This document shows positions 30,988 to 41,763 of a stretch of 64,000 nt of DNA, piece by piece; within the stretch, counting starts at the first letter, position 1; every line of letters starts with the position of its first letter. This DNA comes from HOT-345 sp963531535. GTDB taxonomy: Bacteria; Patescibacteriota; Gracilibacteria; Absconditabacterales; Absconditicoccaceae. Both the position numbers and the translations under genes were made by a program. The stretch is from positions 1 through 64,000 of the forward strand of contig CAUSGX010000005.1 in assembly GCA_963531535.1 (NCBI GenBank). Reading direction: 5' to 3'. Under the pieces are notes generated by a model, which saw only the letters and a program-made list of their open reading frames with translations, did not search any database and was not told the origin of the DNA.

Positions 30988-33162
30988 ATGATGAATACTT
31001 CAAATCTACCTCAGAAGCTCCGTCCAGAGCATACTAATGAGCTAAAAAAGAAATATACAACCCTTGAGAGGACGATAAAGGGGAGGCTTACTGAATTGCT
31101 TTTGATTGATGGAATTGGAAGAGATTCGGATTCTTGTAGGGGACTTTCGATTACCCCAGATTTTAAGATTAGGGAGCTTGAAAAGGAGGAAAATAGTAAA
31201 TTTATTTCTAATGCCTCAACAATTAAAAATCCTCTTCTCCATACGAGTGAAACGAAGATTAAAGAGGAACTTTTTGATCTCATTGAGAGACAAGTTGATG
31301 AGCAAGATGTCGTCGATGCTTACAAGGAATGAATTCAGGATTTTTTCACTAATTTACAGAATAAAAGGAGGTCATACCTCAAAGCGCATCCCAAATTTGC
31401 CCAGTTTCTCGTTCAGGGACACAAAGAATATAAAAGAGGAGTTGATATAGGAAGATATAATGTAAGAGCTCAACTCGGAAAATTGCTATATCAAAAGTTT
31501 GGAGATGAAGCATTTGAAACGGTAGAAACTGAGGAACAAACGGATAAAGGACTAAAAAAGACTGAAATACTCAGATTTTCTCCTAAGTCTGTGGATTATC
31601 TCTACACTCTGTTTTACAATGCAGGACTTGTCCGAAATGAGCGAGGAAAAAGTATAAATCAGGTTTTCCATGATGGGGACTATCCTTTTATTGCCCAGGA
31701 TATTAAGGTTTCATGAGAGGAATATATTGATGTGATTGCTTACTTGGTAGAAAGGGATAAACCAAATCCTCATGGGAAATCAGGAAAGCAGTGAAGTGAA
31801 GAGTGGGGAAAAAAGACTTCACAGTTTTGTGATATTATCCGAGCTCTTTCCAATGATCAGTTAGGAATTCATAAGTCAGAATATTTCCAATCTGAAAATC
31901 CAAAATTCGAATGGGATCCTACGACTCAAAAACTTTTCAACATTGGAGGGGAATTCTTAAAAAATGAGGTAAATATTCAAAATAGGCTTTATAATACAGA
32001 TTTCAGTCTTTCTCAGAGAAAGAAATCGTTAGCTTCTTGTGCTGAGAAAATTATTGAGTGAAAAAAGATTAATGATTCGATGGGATTCCGTGTCTCAAGT
32101 TCAGCTTTGGATAATGAGTATTATCAGCATATTTTAGGGGTAAGTAAAAACCGGCTTTTGCACTTGACTACCAGTCTAGAGAAGGAACCCCAGAAATATG
32201 TTAATCCAGGAGAGACTATTAGTATCAAGAAGGTTTCTATTGATAATAAGTGAGTTTTGAAAAAAGAAGATATGGAAAACTTTAAAAACGCACTATCAAG
32301 TATTGTTCATATTGAAAATAGGGAAAAGCCAAAGACTCCTTATGTTTCTGATGATGAGCGGAGGAGGACTCTCCGTGAAAGTTATCCAGACGATGTCGCT
32401 AATACTGAGAAATGGGATACTCTAAGGAGTATTTTTCAGCAGCTTAGTGGCGGTAAGGAAAGAGGTTCGAATGGAAGCTATAAGGATTTTAAGCTTAATA
32501 TCACTTTAGAAGTTAAGAATGCTAACTGAGAACCAACATCTACGAAGTCAATGGAGGTCCAGTTTGATGATATCAATAACGGGATAGGACTTGCAAACTT
32601 TAATATTAGAAATTGTGAGAGGTCGATAAATACTCAGAGTAGATTATCGTTTGACCTTCCATTAACACAGGCAAGACAAATTATAGAAAAAAATCTGAAA
32701 TATATGAGTTTTTGGGCTAAGGATAAAGATCCTAAATTCAGTAAAATCGAGTTCCCTGATGAGGAAGTCATTGATATCTCCTCATTTATTAAGAGAGATT
32801 CAAAAAATGGACTTGATATTGATAGAGCTACAGTAAAGATTATAAATTATTTTCTCCAGAAATGAACTTTCTTCCTTTATCATAGAGCTGATAGCACAAA
32901 GCCAGTTTGAGATATTTATCTGGAAAAGGGAATGCTTGCCCCAAAAAACTTAGAAAGTTGACATGTAGGAGATATTCGTATTTGTACCAGTCTCGAGGTT
33001 GCGACTCAGCAACATTCTTATCTTCAAAATAAGCGAGAAGACCAGGTCTGAATTTATATTCCAGAGAGAGCAAAAATTTGATGGATTTCTCTTGGAGATT
33101 TGATCGAGAGAATTAATCTTTGAAAGGTAAATCGTGATAAAAAAGAAGAAAACCAGAGTTAA
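30988..33162 (+). CDS. Hypothetical 724-aa protein
   Basis: I do not recognise this protein. With UGA as Gly, seven fragments join into one frame from ATG 30988 (or 30991) to TAA 33160-33162. It is soluble, Lys/Glu/Asn-rich, with long helical parts and no signal peptide. A segment KIIEGKKINDSMGFRVSSSA near residue 360 faintly recalls the G-x-R-v region of RelA/SpoT synthetases, but the other motifs are not evident, so I do not call it. It has its own TTGACA-TATACT promoter, and the stop codon lies in the loop of its terminator. Confidence 0.8.
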
Positions 33163-33176
33163 GTCTGGTTTTTTGT
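33151..33176 (+). terminator. Terminator with the stop codon in its loop
   Basis: Stem AACCAGA (33151-33157) / TCTGGTT (33164-33170), then T-run; the TAA of the preceding gene is in the loop. Confidence 0.85.
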
Positions 33177-33187
33177 TTTGATCAGCC

Positions 33188-34078
33188 TTAAAATAAGCCG
33201 AGTTGTTGAGGCTGGGTATATTTCTTTTTGAGTTCATCAAAGGTTTTCTTGATCCCCTTAAATCCTCGTTTTTCAATCAGAATTTTTTCCCATTTTTGAA
33301 AATCGATGTTGAGTGCTAGGTTTTCTAGTGAGGTAGATTCTAGTTCTGGAACCTCTAGTAGTTCAATCAGTTTTTTAGAAAAAATGGCATCATTTTCCCC
33401 CTCTTTGAGTTTGTTTTTTAGATCAGGTGAGAGAAATTCGAGGTTCTGATAGATATTCTCAATCGTATGATATTTTTGGATCAGGTCGGAAGCTTTTTTT
33501 GCTCAGATTCCGCTTACTCATTTGATATTGTCTGCAGAATCTCCTAAAAGTGCGAGATAATCTACTATTGAAGCTGGAGGAAATCAGAATTCCTTCTCAA
33601 AATCTGGTGTTCTTGTGGTAAGATTTTTGAGTGGATCGGTAACAACGACATTTTCATTGAGAAGCTGTTTTAAGTCTTTGTCAGAACTGATGACTTGGAT
33701 TATTAAGTCAGGATTTTTTTGAAACTTTTTTGTGAGTGTTGCAATAATGTCGTCTGCTTCATATCATGGTGCTGCGATATTTGGTATCTGTAGCTCGTTT
33801 ATGAGTTCTCTCAAAAGTGGAATCTGAACTTTAAATTCATCTTCCATTCTTTTTCTATTGGCTTTGTAGTCTTGGTATTGCTCGTGCCTTTTGGTTTTTG
33901 TTGGAGAATCTCGTGCTATTACAAAATAATCTGCGCTTTCACTGATGAGTTTTAGGAGCATGCGGAGTGTTCCATACACGACATTCTGATTTTGCCCTGC
34001 AGCATTTAAAAGTGGAGGAAACGCATATCGAGCCCTGAACATAAATCAGGAACCATCAATGATTGAGAGAGTTTTCAT
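33188..34078 (-). CDS. 5'-3' exonuclease (PolA N-terminal type), stand-alone
   Basis: FEN/5'-3' exonuclease without a polymerase domain; 296 aa. Metal-binding acidic residues lie in LSIIDGSGFMFRA, ARDSPTKTKRHEQYQDYKANR (broken here by family variation), YEADDIIATL, VISSDKDLKQLL and LGDSADNIKGVSGIGAKKA, the last being the helix-hairpin-helix region with two UGA glycines. Likely role: removing RNA primers or flaps in replication and repair. The gene upstream (34079-34963) ends directly against its ATG (TAA then ATG), so translation is coupled. Stop TAA. Confidence 0.92.
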
Positions 34079-34963
34079 TTAGTATTTTAAAAATTTTAAA
34101 GTCTGACTTTCAATAGTTTGTAAAATTCCGTCTTTATTTGAGACCTCTGGTATTTGAAGTTCTTCAATAAATGAGATGAGCTGCCTCTTTATTGCAGTAT
34201 TTTGAGCTGAGATCAGCTCAGTATTTCGCTGAGGGAGATCCTTGAAAAGACTACTCCAGCTTGCAAATAGCGTTAGGGGTTCAAAATCATTAATTTGAAA
34301 TTGAAAAATCTTTTTTTCTGTATGATAATCAGTATTTCGCTTGATGAAAAGTCAGATTTTTTGTAGGTTTTTGCACATATTGATGAGCTTTTCTTCCAGT
34401 TGAGCTTGAATTCAGATGAGAGGAAGATGAATTTTGATGCTTTTGAGATTTCAATCTTTTCCTTCAAATTTTCCATAAATTAACGCTAAAGCAAAGAGAA
34501 AACTCAGGTAGTCTTTAGCCTTTTCTGGAAATAAAAAGGTTTTTTTTAATCAAGAGATGATTGTTCATCATTTTGTTTTTTCAATATTGATTTCCGGATA
34601 GCTGAGTCTAGTTAATATCCTTTTGAGTACTACGATATCTCAGTTTCAAAATGGGAGAAAGTGGTATTTGATTCAGGTTTCTTCATTGAATCCTTGAAAA
34701 AGGGAAAGTATATTTAGGAATTGATCTTTATCAAATATTAGTGTGTCGGTAGAGAGTCGAGTTTTAGGACTAAAAGCAACTTGCATTCCATCGCCAAGAT
34801 TCTTGAAATTGATGAGTTTCCAGGCTCTCTTTTGATATGCGAAAATGAGTCTATCTGTGGTCTCTATTTGATATCAATCAAGTATATACTGATAGTTTTT
34901 GAGTTGAGGAAGTTTCTCATCATAGATGCTCAAAAGCTGATTTTCGTCAAACTGAATTTTCAT
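34079..34963 (-). CDS. Hypothetical protein (294 aa), coupled to the exonuclease
   Basis: UGA as Gly assembles one frame from ATG 34963 to TAA 34079-34081, with about ten UGA codons; the standard code shows only scraps. The region SFLFALALIYGKFEGKDGNL (about residues 153-172) is followed by an IKIHLPLIGIQAQLEEKL segment, faintly like a LAGLIDADG-type half, but not enough to call. No membrane segment is certain. Its stop abuts the ATG of the exonuclease, suggesting a joint DNA-related role. Function unknown. Confidence 0.75.
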
Positions 34964-34986
34964 TTTTTTCTAGTCGATAAAAGATG

Positions 34987-36393
34987 TTATCTATTTTGAA
35001 TAATCTTATACATTAGCATAAGCTCTATAAAGTTGATCATCAGTGCGGTTCATCAATGACTGACAAATGGTAGTGTCAATCCGGTGTTTGGAAGTATCTG
35101 GAGATTTACACCAATATGAACAAAAACCTGAATAGTTAACAGCGATATCAATCAGACTCCGACTAGTTGGAGATAGGGATCTTTGACATTACTGAGTCCT
35201 TTCAGTACATTATAAAACAATCATAGGTAGAGGGAGAGTAAGGCAAGATTTCAGACGAATCAGATTTCTTCTGAGAATGCATCAAAAATCATATCTGAGT
35301 GGGATTCTGGGAGATACCCCATTTTCTGAAGACCTTTACCATAACCTTGCCCTAGGAGTCCTCCTCCTCATACCGCAATAAGCCCCTGCTTGATCTGCCA
35401 TAAGACTCCTTTTTCTTGATCCTTTTTGGTCTCTGCATCTGTTGTCATAAAAGTTGTGAGTCTGGTTAAGGCGTACGAATATTTCGAATTTAAGAGCCCA
35501 ATAATTGTTGATCAAACTGCCAAAATTAGTAATGCCGCACCTCCTAAAACTCAGATATTCTTGAGCGAAAATCAATTATATCGAGCCATAATTGTTGCCG
35601 AGAGTGCGAGAATAAAGATCGTTCAAAAGTCTGGAATGCATAGCAAAACAAGGAAGACGATGGCATTAATACTAGCGAATTGGACGAGGAATTCTTTCGT
35701 GTCAATAATTGCTTTTCTCTTGCTGATTCGATATCCCATAAAAAAGATATATCCAATTTTGAAGAACTCTGAGGGTTGCATGTTTGGGAGTCAAGGAAGA
35801 TTTACTCGACCTCTGGCAGTATTATAAGTACCCGCGACTCAAGGAACAAAGACCAGAAGCTGAAATAAAGTCACTCAGATCAGCATCGTCCATATAACTT
35901 TTTTATGCCTAAGTCGAGAGATCGGTATAAAGTAGAGGATAAATGCAATAATAATACTCGCAATAAGACCTCTCACCTGCTTAGAAAAATAGTAATAATT
36001 ATCTCTGATTTTTACTGTCTTTTTTGAATGTCAGACGAGTGGTGTATCGTTGAACTGATCAGCATCAAGCGTAGTTAACTGTGGAAGCTGAGGCTGCGAA
36101 GAAGCTTCTGCGACGAATACTCCAGAACTATTCATTTTAACTTCCTGACTTCCTGTGCTAATATGAAGCTCTGGAAGTGCCAACTGAGTCTGCTTAGCAA
36201 TAACACCTGAAGTTGTTTGGATAATCGTCTCATTAAGAAAGGTATTAAAAGCTTTTACAGTATCTAGATCTTTTCTAATTACGGTAGATATCCCCTGGTC
36301 AAAGGATTTCCAAATACTCGTACTATATACCGCAAAAAGTCAAAATATCGTTAGTAACCCTCAAAAGAGTCGAATTTTTGCTCAATGTCACAT
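34987..36393 (-). CDS. FtsW/RodA-type lipid II polymerase with a large extracytoplasmic insertion
   Basis: SEDS peptidoglycan glycosyltransferase; 468 aa, polytopic. Signatures: NMQPSEFFKIGYI, GGGGLLGQGYGKGLQKMGYL then PESHSDMIFDAFSEEIGFVG, and TGLTLPFVSHGGTAL, where both Gly of SHGG are consecutive TGA codons. Membrane segment 1 is about residues 8-27 and segment 2 about 140-157. The 110 residues between are a Ser/Gln/Thr-rich loop far longer than usual. Without a partner PBP or division cluster nearby I cannot choose between FtsW and RodA. It lies in a minus-strand run with uvrC upstream and repair genes downstream. About 20 UGA codons. Confidence 0.93.
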
Positions 36394-36464
36394 GGTAATG
36401 GGCAAAATAAAGATCGTGTTTCTAGTCTAGTTAATTAGAGGAGGAAAGCAAGAAAAAATCAGAT

Positions 36465-38126
36465 TTATTTTTTGCTCTCTGGATTTTTCTTTGGTTTTGT
36501 GGCTTGTTTTTCTGCTGTTTTAAATTCAATTTTTGCTTGCTGTTTTCTGTAGAAGTTCGCAAATCTATGGGCTTCATCTCTGAGCTTGGTCAAAAGTCTA
36601 TCAGCTTCATCATATACGAGATCAAAACTCTGAATTTTGGTGTTCTTTCGGAGGTAGAGTTTTTCGGCAATAGTTTGGTCAGTTTTTTTGCTTTGGTATC
36701 AAATGTGGCTTTTTGACCTTGCTTCTCATTTACCTAAGGCACAAAATTGAACTTGGGATCGCAGCTGTTTTAGTTCAGGATACTCTTTCGCTAGTTCCTC
36801 AAGAATTCAGAGTTGCCCTTTCCCTCCATCTAAAATGAAAATATCTGGGAGATGAAGATCAGTTTTTTCTTTTTTTCAGAGTTGAAATCTTCTGATAAGA
36901 ACTTCCTGAAGAGCGAGGTAATCATTATTTTTAACGGTTTTAATTTTATATTTTCTGTAGAGTTTTTTTTCTGGAATCCCGGCTAAAATGCAGCTGAGTC
37001 CTCAACTGGTTTGATCTCATTGCAGATGTGAAATGTCAAGACACTCGATTTGGTAAGGGAGTTTGGGAAACTCATAACGTTGCTTCAGAGTGTCCAAGAG
37101 ATCATTTGTGAGTCCGCTGCCTTGCATAGTTTGAGAAATAATATAAGACTCAAAAAAGTTATTGAAAAGATTCTGGAGCTGGACGCTTTCGGTTTGTGTC
37201 CGTTTATATTTAGTGGTGGTATACCGGATCCCATGCTGGTAAAAATCTCAAAACTCTGATTGAAAGGCATTGAGCATGCTTTCAATGGTGGTATCCTCTT
37301 GATCAAAGTGATGACGAATAATATCGATCAGTTTTCCCTCATAGAAATTAAGGAGTACGTAGACATATTTTTGACCGATAGGGCGGATTTGGAGCAGGTA
37401 TCAAGTAATATTTTTTGCAAATTCAACAGTTTGTTTTTCAGTAAATTGATCAATCTGAAAATAGATATCTCTGAGTTTTGCTGCTCGTTCAAAATTCTGT
37501 TTAAGAATTGCCTCATCAATCAGCTTTTTGATTTGTTTTTCTACAGGAGCTGTATTCCCCTTAAAGAAGTTTACGATGATATTGGTGTATTCAGCAGCTC
37601 AGAGTTCTGGTTTTGCGCATCGTCCTTGGCAGAGCCCAAAATAATAATCAGAGCAGAGCTTTTTTTGATTAAACTGTTGGAGAGGGCAGGTTCTATATTG
37701 AATAATTTGTCTGAGATATTGAAGAAATTTTTTGAGTTCTCTCGTATTGTGTTTTGGTCAGATATAGATTGCTCAATCGTTGATTTTTTTCCTTGTGATG
37801 AAAACCTGTGGAACAGGATGTTTTGTAAGTTTAATATAGGCATATGCATTCGCTCATTTGAGCATATTATTGAAAGGAGGAAGATGCTTTTTGATGAGGT
37901 TGGATTCTAAATAGAGGCTTTCACTCTCGTTTTCTACAACAAAAAAATCAACATGATCAGCTTTTAAGAGCATTTCCTGTTTCCAGACTGATCAAGGTGT
38001 GAAGTACTGATTGACTCTCTTTTGAAGATTTTTTGCCTTTCAGATGTAAAGGATCTGTTCTTTTTTATCTTTAAAGAGGTAGACTCAGGGAAGATTTGGA
38101 ATATGACTGGTATCAAGTTTTTTCAT
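36465..38126 (-). CDS. uvrC: Excinuclease ABC subunit C, lacking the C-terminal HhH
   Basis: Dual-incision nuclease of nucleotide excision repair; 553 aa. The N-terminal GIY-YIG domain is present (NLPGVYLFKDKKEQILYIGK, both motif glycines as TGA), then the Cys-rich CPLQQF ... LCSDYYFGLCQGRC, the UVR segment (QNFERAAKLRDIYFQIDQF), and the RNase H-like domain (IECLDISHLQGDQTSGGLS, FILDGGKGQLGILEEL, KLRDEAHRFANFYRKQ). After this the protein ends in a Lys-rich tail, so the usual C-terminal tandem HhH DNA-binding domain is missing. Its ATG overlaps the TAA of the SLH-protein gene (TAATG). Stop TAA. Confidence 0.95.
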
Positions 38127-39979
38127 TATTTGCTAAGTTGGTATCGAGCGGTAGTCGTTGAATCTGGTTTGATTTTTCGGTTATTAGATTCTTGAATAAG
38201 TCTGATTGTCCCATCGATTACATTCCCATTTGAGACGATCAATGTCAGACTTCCTATTTTGTTTTCATTGCTGATAGAGAAAAGATCTCAGTATCGAACG
38301 AAACTTTCTTCTCAAATATCAAAGACACTCATGCTAGTTTTTTTGAGGAGGTATCTTTGTCAGATAAGCTCAATATATCCTTCTTGAAAATATTGATTTT
38401 TAAGGAGGTTGGTATCTATTCCGATTGCATAGGTCTTTTCATCAAGTGATTTCACCGTAGAAATAAGCTGATTTTTGAGTTGAGAAGTATTCAGATTTTT
38501 GATAATTTTCTGTTTTACGTAAAATCTATAGAGGAGTAATCCAGCTTCATATCTTGTTAGAGGAGCTTCGAAACTTAGATAATCTTCATTGTTGATGATT
38601 CCGAGTTCTTTTGCTTTGATAAAGTAATTGCTCCATCGAGGATTTGTCTTTTCATCTAGGCGATTTTTTTCAGAGATCCTGATCAAAAGCACGATAAATT
38701 CAGCTTTTTTCATAGTTTGTTTGGGGTTGAAGAGCTTTCCATTCCCTTGCATGAGTCCAAGTTGGCAAGCTTCTTTTATGCTAGATTGGAGTGTTGGATC
38801 TGATTTTGTGAGATCTGTAAAACTACAAAAATCTGATCCAGAGAGTGCTGGTATATTCTGACTTTTGGCATATTGTACGACCATTTTTGCCGCTTGTTCT
38901 CTAGTAAGACTATCAAATGGATTAAAGGTAGAAATATTGGTTGCATTAGTAATTCCTGTTTCTCTCATCCAAAACATTGCTTCGCTTACTTCAGGACTGT
39001 TGAGAATGCTCAAGGTACTTGCTGGTGTATTGGTATTCCCTGAGAAGAGGCTTGCTAATTCATTACTTGGTGTTTGAGCTCCTGTGACAGTTGATCCTGA
39101 GAGGGATTTTTGAATTCGAGATGTTGGATTTTGATTGATATTAGAAAGTTGTCCTTGTGCAGCAGATTTGAGCTGATTATTGAGGACAATGGTTTTGAAT
39201 CTATAGATGAGAAGGGCGATTTCCTCTCTAGTGATTGGTTTATTTAGAGCATTAACATTTGTCTCTTTTGTGAGGAAGATGGCTTTTGCTTTGATAAAGT
39301 AGATGGTCCATCGAGGATTGAGCTCTTCATTGCTCATAGCTCATTCAAAAATTCTAATGAGGACAGTTAAAGCCTCAGCCTTTGTTAGAGAATTTCTTGC
39401 AAGGAATTTCCCATTTGCTCCCTTAAAAATTCAGTATTCACAGCTCTTTGTGATAAATCAACTTAAGCTTGTATCAAAATCAGCTTTATCTGAAAAATCA
39501 CATTGGTTATTTTTTGTGGTTGTAGGGTATTCTAAGATATTGTAAGCTTGAGTGATGATTTTGCTAGCTTCTTCCCTCAGTAATGGATCATAGGGTCTAT
39601 ATTCTGGTAGAGTATTATACTTAGTAAGTCCATTTTGATACATCCAGTAGATAGCCTTATCTAGTTCTGTTCCTCAGTTTAGTTCATCATGAACATGAGA
39701 ATTCTGGTTTGAGGTTGCTGAAGTTGTCCCTGTTGCTGTTTGCTGTGTAGAAACTGTTGTCGGTTTCTGAGTTGTCTCTCCTGTTTTAGAGACACTTGAA
39801 CCAGATAGAGATTTTACACTGGTACTATCAATAGTCTGATCACCAGACGTAATGGTGATTTTTTTATTTGCCAGATCGATATTGATTTTAGGATCGTTAG
39901 AAGCTAGAGTAGTGCTAACGACTGAACTCACCAAAATACCCAAAGAAAGAAATCAGATTTTTGATGCTTTTATTTTCAT
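38126..39979 (-). CDS. SLH-domain surface protein (617 aa)
   Basis: A secreted surface-layer-type protein. The signal peptide is MKIKASKIGFLSLGILVSSV ... LAS, with the AAATCTGATTT motif encoding its Lys-Ile-Gly. A Ser/Thr-rich linker follows (about 45-95). Two sets of SLH-like repeats are seen: about 105-265 (RPYDPLLREEASKIITQAY, LTKAEALTVLIRI, ITREEIALLIYRF) and about 330-500 (FNPFDSLTREQAAKMVVQYA, MKKAEFIVLLIRI, LTRYEAGLLLYRF). SLH domains bind pyruvylated wall polymers. The last 100 residues are a beta-rich domain. Stop overlaps the uvrC start (TAATG), an odd pairing of a surface and a repair gene. Confidence 0.9.
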
Positions 39980-40013
39980 CTTATGTGCGAATAGGCAATA
40001 AAAGAATACTTTT

Positions 40014-40041
40014 ATACTAGTCAAAATACGAGGTATGTCAA
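40014..40041 (-). promoter_or_regulatory. Likely promoter of the SLH-uvrC transcript
   Basis: On the minus strand TTGACA (40041-40036), a 16-bp spacer and TAGTAT (40019-40014), 35 bases before the ATG at 39979. TATAAA two bases further on is an alternative -10 with a 19-bp spacer. Confidence 0.55.
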
Positions 40042-40049
40042 GCTGGATT

Positions 40050-41573
40050 TTATTCCTCTTCTTGTTCAAAATATTTACGAATGAGTGGCATAAACCTTAC
40101 AAGTTCGAGCAATTGTAGTCAAAGAAATCTTCCGACTAAAATATTTATTAATAGTAATACAAGCAAAAGTTCTGGGTAAGAGAGCAGTGTTGTACTGATC
40201 CGGCTTCGTTGGAGGATTCCATAGGAAAGTGCTGAAACGATTATAAGTTCAAAGAAACTAAATCGTCGTTTTTTTTGGAAAAGGTTGAAGGTTGGGAAGA
40301 TTTTCTCACTGATAATCAGCATTAAAATGAGTGGAGTTATCATGAGAATTTCCATATTGCGACCTTCAAAAATCTGGATTCAAAGTTTTGAACAAATGAA
40401 GTTCCCTATTAAGAATACAAGCAGATATACGCAAATTCATATGCTAACCTTACTATTGTGGAGGAGATAAATAGTTTTATTGAGTCCGTTCATAATAAGT
40501 CTCGTAATAACCGCAAAAAGCAAGAGAATAAGCGTTATCTTGAGACCTAGAAGATGTGCAGTGAGTGCAAAAAGAAGTGGCCAATATACTCCGTAAGCTG
40601 AGAGACCAACGATTTGTCTTAAAAAGCTGATAATCAATGCTACTACCGTGAGTGAGAGTAAAACTCCTAGCATTTCAAGAGGAAATCCTCCTGCTAATAA
40701 TTTATCAACAAAAAATGAAACGAACATCCATTTTGAGCCAGAATCTTCTGTTTTATTGAATTCAGTGGTATATCCTTGCTGAGTATAGTCTTTTTGTAGA
40801 GAAAGATCTGAAAGGAAGTTGAGAAAATGGAGTGGATTAATGATTGAAATCTGATCGCTTTCTAGTGCTTGGGCGTATTGAGAGAGACTTCTTTTGATGA
40901 GGTTTTTATTAGCATCGGTGATGATGACGATTTTTTTAGAAAGAGGAGTTGGACTGAGCTTTTTTATAGCGATATATTTTTCAAGATATGATCGAAAATT
41001 CTTTTCATGAATGATGATTGTCTCAGCAGATCCGAGTGCTGAAAGATCTTGAGTTTCAATAGAATCAGATTTTTTGGTAAGGTTTTTGGTTAAAAGATAA
41101 CCAGCTTTATTGAGTTCCTCTTCAAATCAAAAATTGAGAAAATCGGTATCATTTCCAATATAGAGGATCTGTTTTTCGAAGATCGAAACTTGAGTCTCGC
41201 TGGATCATGTACAGAGAGGAGTTGTTAGCTGTACTCAAACAGTGTGTGATCCTGTTGTTGTAAACGTATGCTGTAGCGTAAAACCTGTTTTTTCAACTGT
41301 TTTTCAGTCAATTTTGAAATGAGCCTCAGATATCGCAGAGAAATCCTTCTTATCCCAGAGGAGTTCGTAAGTATTTGTATATCCTACGAGTCAGGACTGA
41401 GCTCCAGTAAGCGTGAAAAGACCATCACAGTTTAGATGCTCTCCACTGTTGAGATTCCCACTTAGTACTGGGCTATTTCACGTTGATCAGATATTCTGAG
41501 CTGATGTGATTATCGTAATATTTATTATAGCTGAAAATATAATAAGAAAGAAAAATCAGATTTTTTTTATCAT
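40050..41573 (-). CDS. Exported protein with a C-terminal 7TM domain (7TM_transglut-like)
   Basis: A 507-aa membrane protein. A signal peptide (MIKKIGFFFLIIFSAIINIT) leads to an Ig/PKD-like domain (about 40-135: SEAHFKIDGKTVEKTGFTLQ, HTFTTTGSHTVGVQL), a soluble mixed domain (about 140-275) and seven or so hydrophobic helices (about 285-490). The region SAYGVYWPLLFALTAHLLGL ... ITRLIMNGLNKTIYLLHNSKVSIG matches the membrane domain found fused to inactive transglutaminase-like domains (UUP1/7TM_transglut type). Function of that family is unclear. The sequence AGGAGAA lies right before the ATG. Stop TAA. Confidence 0.78.
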
Positions 41574-41693
41574 TTCTCCTAAGACGAGTAAAATAAAGAT
41601 TACCTGAGCATACTTTTTTGTCTGTAGAATGCAATTAAAAATTGTTTTTTCGATAGATTTTTAGATTTTTTTATTAAAAAAGTTCTTAAATAT

Positions 41694-41722
41694 TTGACAA
41701 AATTTTTAAAAAAGTGTATAAT
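41694..41722 (+). promoter_or_regulatory. Consensus sigma70 promoter
   Basis: TTGACA (41694-41699), 17-bp spacer, TATAAT (41717-41722): a perfect match. The start near 41729 leaves a 35-base leader with AGAGG at 41753-41757. Confidence 0.88.
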
Positions 41723-41763
41723 GAGTGTGAAGATTTTTAATTCTTTATTGTTAGAGGATGAGT

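Noticed and set aside
31900..32200. RelA/SpoT synthetase domain in the 724-aa hypothetical
   Set aside because: Only a short G-x-R-v-like stretch resembles the family; other catalytic motifs were not found.
34500..34700. LAGLIDADG homing endonuclease in the 294-aa hypothetical
   Set aside because: The match is limited to a loose hydrophobic-Gly-Lys-Asp pattern and there is no second repeat.
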